DNA from: Actinostola sp. cb2023
Taxonomy: Eukaryota > Cnidaria > Anthozoa > Actiniaria > Actinostolidae
Assembly: GCA_033675265.1 (NCBI GenBank)
Contig: JAUJYZ010000860.1
Span: forward strand, 83,501 to 147,500
Length of the DNA stretch: 64,000 nt
Reading direction: 5' to 3'
The notes beneath the pieces were generated by a model, which saw only the letters and a program-made list of their open reading frames with translations, did not search any database and was not told the DNA's origin. Of this stretch, positions 33,200-45,659 are shown piece by piece (positions within the stretch are counted from its first letter, which is position 1; each line of letters starts with the position of its first letter). The position numbers were made by a program, and so were the translations under genes.

Positions 33200-33334
33200 C
33201 ATGTGAGCTGACAGATTGCTGCGCCGCTGGTCCAGCTTCGGCTGCGATAATACCGACATAAACGCAGCATCATTGGGGGAAGATTCCACGGCAGTAGAGA
33301 ACGCTACTGATTATCAAAGCAAACGCTTCCTCGG
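33200..33334 (+). other. Possible 5' UTR exon of the PIM-like kinase gene
   Basis: GC-richer stretch ending CTCGG|GTAAGTTG at 33334, with in-frame stops so not coding. It lies between the divergent RBM5/10 promoter and the first coding exon at 33714. Assignment rests only on the strong donor and position. Confidence 0.3.
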
Positions 33335-33713
33335 GTAAGTTGATTAGCATAGAAGTGAGCGTGTAAGGAGGAGAGGAAGAGAGGGTTTGTTTGTCCTCGA
33401 CTGAACCCTCTCAGGCCAGGCAAATCGGCCTTGTTATAGTATCACTGCTTAAAGTTTCTTAAACTGATTCTTTGAGATTGAAACTATGTTTTCTTAAGAT
33501 TATAACTTGATATGGCAGTAAACTAATTCAAAACACACTCGGTTCTCTAGGAGTATCTATCGCGCGCTGAACGCAGGCTGCACGCGCGCACTACGTAACT
33601 CACGGTATAAACAACGCACCATTACCTAGACAACGCACAGTTTTTACTAAAACGTTTCATAGCGTGAATCGCAAGAAAGCCGTTGTTGAAACTACGAGAT
33701 TTTGTATTTGAAA

Positions 33714-36700
33714 ATGTCGAAACACTCAAGCGCGCAGAAAACGTGAGTGAATCTATGATCACGTGATGTGTTCTGTGTGTTTTTGTTTCTAGATAGCAGC
33801 TTTCTTTATCAAAGAAAAGTTTTAAAATGGCCAACAAGAAGTTTGCTTCGCCTAGCTAGAGAACTCGTGGTGTAACACTGTGCCTTTCTCTTAAACAGTT
33901 CCCAGTACTGCCCTGAGAATGAACTGTCCACTACGACACAAGCAGGAACTCATTACACTAGGAAGAAAGATCAACGTAGTTTTGCTGTTGAAACCAAGGT
34001 TGAATGCTTTACGCATCGTAAGAGAAGTTGTAATGGTAGCACTGCAGACGAGACAACGCCCTACAAAAAGATCATCAAGCATCAGCCAGACGTTCACGAG
34101 GTTTGGTTACTTGTTCTGTACATGAATGTTCTTCCATTAATTAGAATCAATCGTGTGCGCGATTACGTAATACTTTCCTGCTTTGATTGAGTTATGAGCA
34201 GTACGTGGTTCAAAGTAACCCGACAAAGTTAAAAGTAGATTTCCGTCATTTTACAGTGTTACGCCACATGCTCAGGTTATTCGCCTGAGACAAATCAAGG
34301 GCTCGAACAGACTGTGACAAACCGCAAAGAAGTCGAAGAAATTAAAGGACGTGAAGAAAGAAGGATTTTGAAAGCTACGAGAGGTAAATATATCGGGTTG
34401 ATTCTTGATTACTGAAAGGGAAAAAGACTGAACTGCAAAAAACTCAGTCGAGTCTGAAAACGCAGTTTCAACCGCGGTAAATGCAACGTACTATCTGTGA
34501 TACACAACGGAACTATAGACACAAGACAAGAAAGCTGTAATTCTACTTCATTCTTCTTTTCTATGTTCTTTCAGTTGAAGACAAAGTTGTTTTGCGGCGA
34601 AAGCGAAGTTGCAGTGATATCACTGCAGAGGACACAACGCCCTATAAACAAGTCATCCAGTGTCAACAGGACGATAGCAAGGTCATTTGATCATTTGTAC
34701 ATGTTCTACAGTCAATTAGAAACAGTCGCGTGTATGATGTTCATATCTCTGTGCTATGTTGTACTCTGAACAAAGTCTTTACACGACAGCACACATTGGA
34801 TTTCATTCTGCAACTGAATCAAGAAACTTGTTCCAATAATCAGGGTGTTGGTTTTGTTTTCCAGTGTTACGCCACACGCTCCAATTATAAGCCTGAGATA
34901 TCACATGAACGCGATCAGACTGTGGAGAACAACAAACCAATCGACAAGAATACACGAAAAGCAAGGAAGATCCTACGAGCCGTGAGAGGTAAACTCCTGA
35001 GACGCTGTTATGCATTTGCTATACAATTAATAAACAGAATGCTTGAGCTACTCCTTCCTCATCGAGGTGCAACACACTTGCTTTACTCCAAGCAAAGCTG
35101 ATATTTCTATTTTATCTATATTTATTATTTTTACTTTAAAAGCAATAGCAAAGAAAGATGCCTTCCTTTTGAAATATGAGCTTGGCGATCTTCTAGGACA
35201 AGGGTCCTTTGGGACCGTTTATGCAGCAACCAGGAGATCTGATGGTGCGCAGGTACTAATTAACTCTCTGCACATGGCGTTGCCAAAACTGCAACCTTGT
35301 CAGAAAGCGCTTTATTCAAAGAGCAGGTTTACAATTTCTTACCTTCATGTCTTTAGGTGGCCATCAAATTCATCCCTAAAGACAGAGCTACCCGCACAGT
35401 CCAAGTAAGCACACATAAATAGAACGATAAATACAAAACTACTTAATAGAAAAATAAGGAAAACATATTGCTTCGATCATGATCGCGCACACAATTCCAC
35501 TTGCGCACAGAATGTTGTCGACTTAGTCTTTTTACGATCCATGATGGTATCACATTACAGAATGTATTCATTGGATTACTTGTGAGCCGCGCAGTTTTGT
35601 GTAATTTCGAGACCTTTTACTTGGAATCTATTGCGCAAAATAAGATTAGAATTCAAACTTAAAAGTATCCTTATGAAGTCGAACATTCTGCGCAAACAAT
35701 TGCTGTTTGCTTTGCTATAAGCTTAATGTGGTATTGGTTTCACTAGATCAGCGGAAAACGATCTATACCAGCCGAGGCGTACTTCCTCAACCAAGTACAT
35801 CACCCAAACATCATCAAACTGATCAAGTATCACATGTTTAGTGATTGTCATGCTATTGTCATGGAGAGACCACGAGAATGCAGGAACCTTCTACAGTACG
35901 TGGAGAGTCGGAATGAACGTCTCAGTGAAGTGGAAGCCAAGCGCATTTTGCGTCAGTTGGTTGAAGCGGTTATGTACCTTGAAGATAACGGAATCCTTCA
36001 TAACGATTTAAAAGCAGAGAATATTCTTGTTGATGTCAGTGATGGAGGCAATGTAAAGATCATTGACTTTGGGTTGTCGTGGGTGCTGACTGATGAACCT
36101 ATCACGGGTTTCGTAGGTAAGATTTAAGGCCCAGACACACGATGAAACTTTTATTGCGCGCACGTTGCGCGCAACAAGGTTTTTTTTGGGGACACGATGC
36201 AACGTTGCGCATAACTGTTGTACGTAGAAGAACTCGATTCTACTTCTGCAACTAACGTTGCAGGAAAAGTTGCATCGTGTGTCCGGGTCTTTAATTGCAT
36301 GCGTGATTGAAGAATTGCGATATATGTTTAATGGCCGCTCGAGGAACCGTCAAACAACTATAAATGCGCGCAATATTGCTGGCAATGTGAGGGAATTGGA
36401 ATGTAGCATGAGTCTTAATTCCTAGCTCTGCATTACTATGCTGTATAACTACGGTGCACAATCTAGCAATGCACGAGCGCACGTTGCTACTAGATTGAGC
36501 ACCCATCGTGTACACGCCCTAGAATCCATTGCAACGATCCGCGACTATACTAATACTAGTTTTGTTCATTTTCTTATTTGCATTAATTAGGTACTTATGC
36601 ACTTTGTCCTCCTGAATATCGCGAAAACCACGAGTATTTTGGTCGTGAAGCTAACGTATGGGCACTAGGCTGTATTCTATATGACGTGTTTACTGGTAAC

Positions 36701-37100
36701 GTACCTTACTGTGGACCTAATGACGCTGCATGGCGGTCACTAACCTTGCCAAAACATATCTCAAGAGGTCAGTTATAAACTCTTCCCCCGCTTCTCCCTT
36801 CCCCCTCTCCTCCCCTCTCCTCCCCCTCTCCTCTCCTCTCCTCTCCTCCCCTCTCCTCTCCTCTCCTCCCCTCTCCTCCCCTCTCCTCCCCTCTCCTCCC
36901 CTCTCCCCCCTCGTGTCTGCTAAGTGTAGTAGGCCATACAGCTTAGGTGATCTCTATTGTTCTCTGGAAAGTTCATCATTATTTAATGTATTTTCATAAC
37001 AGGAGCAAGAAGTCTACTTCGCACGATGCTTGACAAACGACCAATCCATCGTGCTTCGCTACGCGATGTCTTGGACCATCCATGGATGAATGATAGCTAG
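33714..37100 (+). CDS. PIM-like serine/threonine kinase, 10 exons, 463 aa
   Basis: Exons: 33714-33742, 33899-34100, 34257-34383, 34575-34681, 34865-34988, 35143-35252, 35357-35404, 35747-36116, 36591-36767, 37003-37100. All are GT-AG, all phases agree, total 1392 nt. The start MSKHSSAQK is the only upstream exon ending in the required phase 2. Residues 1-196 are a Ser/Thr/Lys-rich N-terminus with a duplicated module. The kinase domain (about 205-460) has a GQGSFGTVY loop, VAIK lysine K237, helix-C E259, a PIM-type hinge ERP (289-291), the HRD position as H334-N335-D336, N341 and DFG (356-358). It ends HPWMNDS, as PIM kinases end in HPWM. PIM kinases are constitutively active, short-lived growth and survival kinases. 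Oddities are the Arg-to-Asn change in HRD and the long N-terminus. A related CAMK-group kinase is the alternative. Confidence 0.9.
33950..34988 (+). repeat. Tandemly duplicated exon pair in the kinase gene
   Basis: Exons 2-3 (33899-34100, 34257-34383) and 4-5 (34575-34681, 34865-34988) encode two related modules. The first of each pair shares RKRSC...TA-E-TTPYK and the second shares CYAT...QTV...ILKATRG / ILRAVRG. Splice phases are the same (phase 0 inside the pair, phase 1 after it), so the pair can be gained or lost without shifting frame. Confidence 0.85.
36123..36294. mobile_element. MITE in a kinase intron, TSD TTTAA
   Basis: Ends GGCCCAGACACACGATG (36128-36144) and CATCGTGTGTCCGGGTC (36273-36289), flanked by TTTAA at 36123-36127 and 36290-36294. 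It starts 11 nt after the donor at 36117. TTAA-type target sites suggest a piggyBac or Kolobok relative. Confidence 0.75.
36780..36912. repeat. Pyrimidine tract CTCTCCTCCC in a kinase intron
   Basis: Pure C/T repeats of 5-10 bp, starting about 10 nt past the donor at 36768. Confidence 0.9.
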
Positions 37101-37220
37101 ATCTAGAGGATTCCACTCGAGTCAGTATACTGCTTCTATACTAGATAGGGCGTGGTCGCTGTTGGCCCCTTGAAACTCGTTCTTGTTCCAGTTGCTTCTT
37201 TCGACTGGAGCTTGAATCAA

Positions 37221-37226
37221 AATAAA
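37221..37226 (+). terminator. Poly(A) signal AATAAA of the kinase gene
   Basis: AATAAA 121 nt after the kinase stop codon (37098-37100). Confidence 0.7.
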
Positions 37227-37229
37227 TCA

Positions 37230-37430
37230 GTAAAGTCCAGAGAATGTTGGTTCAATTTCTTACATAAAATGAGAAAATGAAAATGATTTCAAGGGAGAAT
37301 AATTAAATGTTGAACACATCGACAACAGAAATTAATAACAACTTAATTATTATGAAATGTATTACTACTTTTACAATATATATTAAAATTCATAGTTTAC
37401 AATTTGTTTCACATTCATTGTACAAGGGTG
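37230..37430. other. Kinase 3' flank
   Basis: AT-rich with no feature before the 18/19-bp satellite begins. Confidence 0.5.
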
Positions 37431-39935
37431 CGCAGTAGGGTGCGCAGGGTATACAAGGGTGCGCAGTGTCTAAAATGGCAAGCAGGATATACAATGGTGA
37501 TCAGGATGTACAATGGTGCGCAGTGTGTATAATGGTGCGCAATGTACAATGGTGCACAAGTAAAAAAAAGGGCGAGCACGGCCTAGAAAGGTGCGCAGGG
37601 TGTACAATGGAGAGCAAGGTGTACAATGGTGCGGAAGGTGTACAATGGTGTGCAGTGTGTACAATGGTGTGCAGAGCGATCTATGGTGCGCAGTTTATCA
37701 AATGGTGCGCAGGGTATACAATGGAGAGCAAGGTGTACAATGGTGGGGAAGGTGTACAATGGTGTGCAGTGTGTATAATGGTGCGCATTGTGTACAATGG
37801 TGCGCAGAGTGAACAATAGTGCGCAGTGTATCAAATTGTGCGCAAGTTTCAAATGGTGCGGAGGGTATACAATGGTGCGCAGGGTGTACAATGGTGCGCA
37901 GTGTGTACAATGGTGTGCAGTGTGTACAATGGTGCGCAGGGTATACCGTGGTGTACAGGGCGTACAATGGTGCGTAGTATGTATCCTGGTGTGCAGTGTG
38001 TACAATGGTGCGCAGAGTCTGCAATTGTGCGGAATGTGTACAATGGTGCGCAGTGTGTACCATGGTGCGCAGGGTATATAATGGTGCGGAGTTTGTACAA
38101 TGGTGCGTAGTTTGTACAATGGTGTGCAGTGGGTACAATGGTGCGCAGTGTGTACAATGGTGCGTATAGTGAACAATGGTGCGCTTTGTGTACAATGGTG
38201 TACAATAGTGTACAATGGTGCGCAGGGTGTAATATGGTGCGCATTGTACAAAATAGTTTGCTGAGTGTACAATGGTGCGCAGGGTTTACCGTGGTGTACA
38301 GGGTGTACAATGGTGCGTACTGTGTACCGTGGTACGCAGTGTGTATAATGGTGCGCATTGTGTACAATGGTGCGCGGTGTGTATAATGGTGCGCAGTATG
38401 TACAATGGTGCGTAGAGTGAACAATGGTGCGCATTGTGTACAATGGTGCGCAGGGTGTACAATGGTGCGCAGGGTTTACAATGGTGCGCAGGGTTTACAA
38501 TGGTGCGTATAGTGAACAATGGTGCGCTTTGTGTACAATGGTGTACAATAGTGTACAATGGTGCGCAGGTGTAATATGGTGCGCATTGTACAAAATAGTT
38601 TGCTGAGTGTACAATGGTGCGCAGGGTTTACCGTGGTGTACAGGGTGTACAATGGTGCGTACTGTGTACCGTGGTGCGCAGTGTGTACAATGGTGCGCAA
38701 GTATACAATGGTGCGCGGTGTGTACAATGGTGCGCAGTATGTACAATGGTGCGTAGAGCGAACAATGGTGCGCATAGTGTACAATGGTGCGCAGGGTGTA
38801 CAATGGTGCGCAGGGTTTACAATGGTGCACAGGGTTTACAATGGTGCGTAGAGTGAACTATGGTGCGCATTGTGTACAATGGTGTACAATGGTGTACAAT
38901 GGTGCGCAGGGTGTACTATGGTGCGCGGTGTGTATAATGGAGCGCATTGTGTACAATGGTGTGCATTGTGTACAATGGTGCGCAGGGTATACAATGGTGC
39001 GCAGTGTGTGCAATGGTGCGCAGTTTGTCAAATGGTGCGCAGGGTATCAAATGGTGCGCAGGGTGTACAATGGTGCGCAGAGTGTATAATGGTGCGTCGT
39101 GTATAAAATGGTGCGTAGAGTGAAAATTGTGCGCAATGTGAACAATGGTGTACAATGGTGTACAATGGTGTACAATGGTGTACAATGGTGTACAATGATG
39201 CGCATGTGTACAATGGTGCGCAGTGTGTACAATGGTGCGTATAGTGAACTGAACAATGGTGCGCATTGTGTACAATGGTGTACAATGGTGTACAATGGTG
39301 CGCAGTATGTACAATGGTGCACAGTGTGTACAATGGTGCGCATTGTGCAAAATGGTGTGCTGAGTATACAATGGTGCGCAGGGTGTACAATGGTGCGCAA
39401 TGTTTACCGTGGTGTACAGGGTGTACAATGGTGCGTACTGTGTACCATGGTGCGCAGTGTGTACAATGATGCGCAGGGTTTACAATGGTGCGCATTGTGT
39501 ACAATGGTGCGTAGTGTATATAATGGTGCGCAGTGTGTACAATGGTGCGCATTGTGTACAATGGTGCGCATTGTGTACAATGGTGCGCATTGTGTACAAT
39601 GGTGCGTAGGGTATATAATGGTGCGCAGTGTGTACAATGGTGCGCATTGTGTACAATGTGCGTAGAGTGAATAATGGTGCGCAGTGTGCTAAATGGTGCG
39701 CAAGTATCATAGGGCGTGCACGGTATAGAAAGGAGCGCAGTGTGTACAATGTTTCGCAAGTCAACAATGGTGTACAAGGTGTACACGGAGTACCAGGGTA
39801 TATAGAGGTGTATAGGTTGTACATGGATGTACAATGGTTTGCAGAGTTAAAAATGGTGCGCAAGTCAACAATGGTGTACAAGGTGTGCACGGAGTACCAG
39901 GGTATATAAAGGTGTACAAGGGTGTGTACAAGGCA
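37430..39935. repeat. 18/19-bp satellite tgtgtacaatggtgcgcag, 2.5 kb
   Basis: About 130 diverged copies of a unit joining gtacaatggtgcgcag with tg, gg or at spacers, downstream of the kinase gene. Longer blocks recur (for example around 38170-38300 and 38510-38650), showing internal duplication. The Cys/His/Tyr-rich ORFs on both strands are spurious. Confidence 0.95.
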
Positions 39936-40537
39936 CAAATTAATAACATACGCCATGGTCATGGGGTTCCTGTGGAATTTATTGATTTGGCGCCAATAAC
40001 ACAGGAAGCCCAAACTGATGACAGTCAATTTTCTGAGGTCGCCATTTTGATGTGACCTGAACCTGATGTGAACTATTTGTAGTTCTTTTAGTTATTATTC
40101 ATGATGTCAAAGAAAACCAATTCAAATTTCAAGAAATGGTAAGTGCAAATTCTAGCTAGACATTCATTACTGACATCAGCTGTACATACATGTAGGTTAC
40201 CAAAAATATGCATGTAAGTTACATGTAGCAAGACGACACTCAACTGCCTCAGCACTAGCGAGAGTACAGCGTACCTAGAGTATTATTGATTTATTTATTT
40301 ACTGTTAATGTTTTACAATGAAAGAATCTTATATGTGGATGCTCAAGGGGAATGACACATGGTCTGAAATGGGGAAATTCCCGCATTCGTTTCGATTACC
40401 AACGAATAATGGCTTCAGGTCTAGATTGGGGTAGACAAAATACAGTGAATGTATAAATGTAAAATGAATGGAAATTTCTAGTATTATTCGTGGATATTGG
40501 AGCAGAATGCTGGACAGGTTTATAGACCGAATGCAAT

Positions 40538-40669
40538 AATGGCGTCCAATTTCAATTGCCATTGTTCTGGATTGACTAGCCTCTCATACAGGTGAAAATG
40601 CTTTTGTGTTTCCACATGAACACGAGGCTAGTCAGTCCAGAACAATGGCAATTGAAATTGGACGCCATT
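40538..40669. repeat. Inverted repeat, 46-bp arms
   Basis: Left aatggcgtccaatttcaatt...gactagcctc (40538-40583), right its reverse complement (40624-40669), with a 40-bp loop. Confidence 0.8.
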
Positions 40670-40787
40670 AAGGGTCTATTGCAGTTCAGGGAAGAATATT
40701 CCTTGTTGAAAGTACATTTCTCACAAATGTACAGTTTATTTTTACTTTAACAAAATCAAAATATATAGTCTATAGATGTAAGGGCAA

Positions 40788-40915
40788 TAAGGCCTGAGTT
40801 CAAACGCTGTACTTTCCAAGAGCCGTTCTTAATTACTTCAAAAGAAGCCATCTTATTATATATTGTTTGAAATGAGAACGGCTCATGATTAGCACGACGT
40901 CTGAACTTGGCCTAA
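40788..40915. mobile_element. Small MITE with TAA target duplication
   Basis: Ends GGCCTGAGTTCAAACGC (40791) and a near-complementary GTCTGAACTTGGCC (ending 40912), flanked by TAA on both sides. The internal inverted repeat gagccgttct/agaacggctc strengthens the call. A TAA duplication fits PIF/Harbinger-type insertion. Confidence 0.6.
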
Positions 40916-41028
40916 GTCAGTGAGATAATCCAACAACAAAAACTTTATTAGTTTAGTTAGCTGTGCTAAAATCAACATTTAATAGAGAGGTTTTCATAAA
41001 CCTGTGAAATAGACATAGAGGATATTAC

Positions 41029-41560
41029 ATGAGTGCGTGGAGATACAAATGTTATCTTCGAGTGTTGAATATGATCACATCACATGTTGAGTATGATCAC
41101 ATCACGCCCATTCTTATTCAGTTGCACTGGCTTCCGGTCGAAGAACGCATCAAGTTTAAGATGTTGCTTTTAACATACAAGGCTATGAACAAACTTGTCC
41201 CAAGTTACATCAGTCACAGTATTATTATCAGTGATCTGATCACCAGATATTCTCCAAAGCGAATCCTACGTTCCTCATCTGATCTTTTCTTAAACCACGT
41301 CAATTTCAACCTCAAATCCTATGGACGCAGAGCCTTTTCTGTGGCTGCCCCACAACTTTGGAACAATCTTCCACCTGATCTACGTAGATGTACTTCTCTT
41401 GTCAGCTTCAAGTCCCAACTAAAGACCTTTCTATTTAAATCGGCCAACAAGCTGCAATAGTCCTATTTACCTTTATATTATATTATTTTATTTTCTTTGT
41501 CAGCGCTTAGAACAGTCCTGTATAGGCGCTATATAAGTAATTATTATTATTATTATTATT
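41029..41560 (+). mobile_element. 3' end of a non-LTR retrotransposon (RT C-terminal region plus tail)
   Basis: ORF 41029-41460 encodes ITPILIQLHWLPVEERIKFK, LLTYKAMNKLVPSYIS, YGRRAFSVAAPQLWNNLP and FKSQLKTFLF, the C-terminal end of CR1/jockey-type RT proteins found in many invertebrates. A 3' UTR with gcgctatataag and an (ATT)n tail (41540-41563) follows, as expected for the 3' end of such elements. The rest of the element is absent (5' truncated). Confidence 0.85.
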
Positions 41561-41662
41561 ATTGAAAATATCTCTCACGAGTGAGCGTAAACGAGTGAGA
41601 GATTCAACACAAGAAGATAAAATTTGCATCTCCAAGCGACCATATGTACATGTAATATTCTG

Positions 41663-41778
41663 TTTAATATATAATTATCGATGAAACATTTTTTTGTCAT
41701 GTTATTCTTCATGTGTGAAGATACATTTTTTGAATCTGAAGAGAAATAGAGATATTTCATCGATAATTATATATTAAA
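41663..41778. repeat. Inverted repeat with 22-bp AT-rich arms
   Basis: ttaatatataattatcgatga (41663) and its reverse complement (to 41778). A diverged copy, taattatcaatgaaac, occurs near 42266. Confidence 0.65.
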
Positions 41779-41799
41779 TTAGTTTAAGAGGATATTTTT

Positions 41800-44770
41800 T
41801 ATGAGTGTTAATCCAAAGTGAAAATTTGATTTGAAAACTGTCCACATGGGCTAGCTCTGTATAAGGTACAAATCAGAAAACTAAAGTGAACTGCTCAAGA
41901 AGCAATAGTTTTCTAATTTCTACCGAGGTTCAGTAGTAACTCGTTTACTTCAGTAAACCACCAAGTGTAAACACAGCTAAGTACGCCCTAATTCCATTGT
42001 GTTCTTTTGACTATTTGCCCACTAACTAACAGTTTTTGTTTCACGGGTTTATGAAACTGAGAGTAACATCTAATTTTGCAGTCATTTCCCATTTTTCTCA
42101 TTTATTTATTCTCATTCTGAGCTTCACATGGGATGCAACATGTAATTCAACGATTGCTCATACATAACACACTCTAGCCTAATTGCAATAAGATTAGAAG
42201 CACATGGTTCATACATACTGTAGAGGATATTACATCTCGTTTCAACATTATATGTACGCAATGTGTAATTATCAATGAAACATCTTAGTTTTTAGTAAAG
42301 GTTTCGTCAAGCATGAAAAGTCTCCATTATGACAGACAGTACTATAATAAAAGGAAAGCTATTCCGAATATATTCATTTTGTTGTACTGTACTATTATGT
42401 ACTGTGCTTCAGTCTTTCATATATAATAATAAACTTGCTTTAACCTGCAATGGTTATTGCAACAACTGTACTTTTCCAGTAATCACCATTGAAAGTAGGA
42501 TGACACATGTCACCAATATGTCTAAACTGTGATCGACCGACTCTACATAAAAACTATTTTGGTAGTTGTATCATCTCTGCACATCAACCAGCCCACACAA
42601 TCCAATCTGGGAATTGCACCCAGTCCTCAAGACAACAACTACACAAGTAGAGGTCAAGTGTGCTCTTTTACACTAACTAGATTGATGTGTGGGTTGTGGT
42701 TGTGCCAGTCATGTTTTCTTTCTAACTGAAAAATAAGAGAAAAGTAATTTAAATAGAGTTAGTGACAGTACATGTTGCAGTGAAATTTCCAAGGCTTAAC
42801 ACCTCGATTCCCCATGACCTTTCTACATAGCATACGTATATGGCCTTTTAAACACTTTGACTGTTACTGCTCACATGTATTCAGGATCTCCAGCAGTTAC
42901 AGTTGGGACCCTACTAAGAGGCCAACCCCCTAAACGACCAGTTATCAAAGTCCTGAAGCTATTATTTACTGTAAAAACTTCCTCTATTAATACAAGTGCC
43001 CAACCTCTGGCTATCCATTTTGCCGAGGGTGACGTATCAGTAGTTGTATTGACCCTTGCTCGAGACATTACCCTGATGCAGACAGTGCAGCTTGCAACTT
43101 CAAGTGAGACTATGCTAACTTTTGAGCCGTTTCATTCTCTGCTTGGTTTGTCAAGTGAATGATGGTTATGTTTAGACATCTTTTTGTGTTGAATGGTGAT
43201 TCGTAGGAGTGCCATAATCATGAAGTGATTTTGTACAAAATATACAACTACCAATGATTATGACACCCCTTCCCTGCTACGCCACGAGGAGGCTACCATT
43301 CCTGTAGCAGAAATTTATGTGTGTATGCCAATTGGTGTTCCTAAACAGCAGCCAATAAAATGTTCCAAAATAATCCTACCACTGGAATGTTCTAGAACTT
43401 GAAGGTCCCTATGTCTATTGACTATATGATTATGAATCAGGGTTACGATTGCAAAACCCAGCCTTTACGAACATTTGCATAAATATGATTAATACAGCTA
43501 CACCAAGGCTACAATGATGCGCATTCATTGCAAATCTCCCAGTGTATCTGCATTTCATTATATTTACACAGTGTCCATTTATGTAAGGGTTAATGTTAAG
43601 GTTAGTTGTTAGTTTTACTGGTTAGGTGTTATAGGTTATGGATTATTGTATAAACAAAGGCTAGGTGTTGCAAAGGTATCTAAAACACCATCATATAGAC
43701 CATCATCATCATATACTCCGCACGTCTTAACTACTTAATGAGTGTGATAGTCGTATGTAATCCGGCATAGAGTATTGACTCTCTTTCATTATCCCTAACT
43801 CCGACTGAAGTTTCTCAACTAAATTTCTTAATTCTTGCACTTCAGCCATTTTTCTAATTGAACCTCGCCGTTTTTTTCTTCTGTCTGACTTTCAGGATCT
43901 GGTTTACTGGTCTACGGATTTCAACTTTGAATCCTGCTCGTGATGCCAAAATGTGACCAAGGGAACCAATGACAACAACAAAGACAGTGAGACTTGACTT
44001 TTGATATTCGCAGAAAACATATTTTATCTCCACAAAAACGACGAGAACAATTTCGCTTTTTAAGAATCCTTGATAAATGAACTGAAAACTTTGAAGAGGG
44101 AAAACAAACAACGACCAAACTTGACGACGAACTCAAAAACTTGAATTTCAGAAACGTGATCAGAGTGCACGAGCTCTATAGCGTGAAACTAGACTACAGT
44201 CAGTCTACCTCGCCACATACAGTTAGAGAAGATCCTTTATATAGAGTCAATATAACTCAGTCAACTTCAAATACAGCTCTGTGAACAGACAAATTCGGGA
44301 ATTCTTCCCATTTGTTAGTAAGTGCACATTGTATAATAATAATAATAATAATAAATATTTATAAAGCACAACTATTATGTACTCAAGAGATATGATCTGA
44401 AAATCTATAGACGGCATCCAACCTCCCCTCGCAGCCGCCTCTTTCGTCTCGTGCATTTGAGTTGCAATTTGAATTGAATGGTGGTACATATACTGTATAT
44501 AATAACAACTTTATTTATCAACGTGGCACTTCAGAGCTATAATACAAGTCTTGTGCATTATGCTCAACAAAAATAATAATAGAAAGTACAAATTACTGAC
44601 AATCATTCTCAACTTAAATATGTATTCTAAATGCATCCTGTTCAACATTATTCTCTCTAAATTTCTACTCACCATGTATTCAGCTGTGCAGAAATTGGAT
44701 GAAACATCTGTGTCCATAGGGTTGTCATCAAAGCTATGAAGGCCAATTATCATTGGATCAATTCATTCCA
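41800..44770. other. Intergenic stretch, mostly unannotated
   Basis: Apart from the 40-aa ORF at 43727-43849 and short ATA repeats near 44335 and 44505, I see scattered short open frames (for example 42857-43162) with no recognisable domain or splice structure. Confidence 0.4.
43727..43849 (-). CDS. Short ORF of 40 aa with coiled-coil start
   Basis: MAEVQELRNLVEKLQSELG followed by a short tail and TAA. It has a heptad-like Leu/Val pattern. It could be a first exon or the start of a gag-like ORF; nothing continues it nearby. Confidence 0.2.
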   Translation of the reverse strand: MAEVQELRNLVEKLQSELGIMKESQYSMPDYIRLSHSLSS

Positions 44771-44779
44771 GCGACGATT

Positions 44780-45405
44780 CTCTTTATATTAATGGAATAC
44801 TGACCACCATGATTGCCATTGTTGGTTCTATGTCCATGGAATACTGACCACCACGATTGCCATTGTTGGTTCTATGTCCATGGAATACTGACCACCATGA
44901 TTGCCATTGTTGGTTCTATGTCCATGGAATACTGACCACCACGATTGCCATTGTTGGTTCTATGTCCATGGAATACTTACCACCACGATTGCCATTGTTG
45001 GTTCTATGTCCATTGTATCACCAGTAACTCCATCCAGACTGTATTGACCTTGGATTTCTGTTATGCATGAATACTTACCTCCACGATTGCCATTGTTGGT
45101 TCTATGTCCATTGTATCATCAGTAACTCCATTCCAGACTGTATTGACCTTGGATTTCTGTTATGCATGAATACTTACCTCCACGATTGCCATTGTTGGTT
45201 CTATATCCATGGAATACTGACCACCACGATTGCCATTGTTGGTTCTTTGTCCATTGTATCATCAGTAACTCCATCCAGACTGCATTGATCTTGGATTTCT
45301 GTTATGCATGAATACTGACCACCACGATTGCCATTGTTGGTTCTATGTCCATGGAATACTGACCACCACTATTGTCATTGTTGGTTCTATGTCCATTGTT
45401 GCTGC
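44780..45405. repeat. 44-bp tandem repeat with longer compound units
   Basis: ccatggaatactgaccacca plus gattgccattgttggttc repeats every 44 bp. Some copies carry an extra block with ctccatccagactg and ggatttctgttatgcatgaa. Confidence 0.92.
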
Positions 45406-45640
45406 CGCAGCGAGTGAGCCTGAAGCGAGCGAGCAAGGCAGCTCTCTAATTGACATATATAAACAATATATAGGGGTCTTTGGCCTTTTGGGCATTTTGC
45501 TTGCAAAACGCAAGGAATTGTGGTTAACGGCAAGATCAAAGGTGCAAGGCAGGCTGGTTGATGCGCAAAGTGAAATAACTGAATGTGCAGAGACCACAAT
45601 GCAAGGCGTCACTAACACACGTGTAACGTCTTTCGCTTGA
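45396..45640 (+). CDS. Hypothetical ORF, possible exon
   Basis: After the 44-bp repeat the frame reads AAAASEPEASEQGSSLIDIY, then a hydrophobic stretch IGVFGLLGILLA, a basic/amphipathic tail and a stop at 45640. The antisense frame is also open. No family recognised. Confidence 0.25.
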
Positions 45641-45659
45641 AACTTAGCACGGGACGGAG

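Noticed and set aside
37466..40028. Cys/His/Tyr-rich frames that look like small secreted or zinc proteins
   Set aside because: Open on both strands through the 18/19-bp satellite; no splice or start support.
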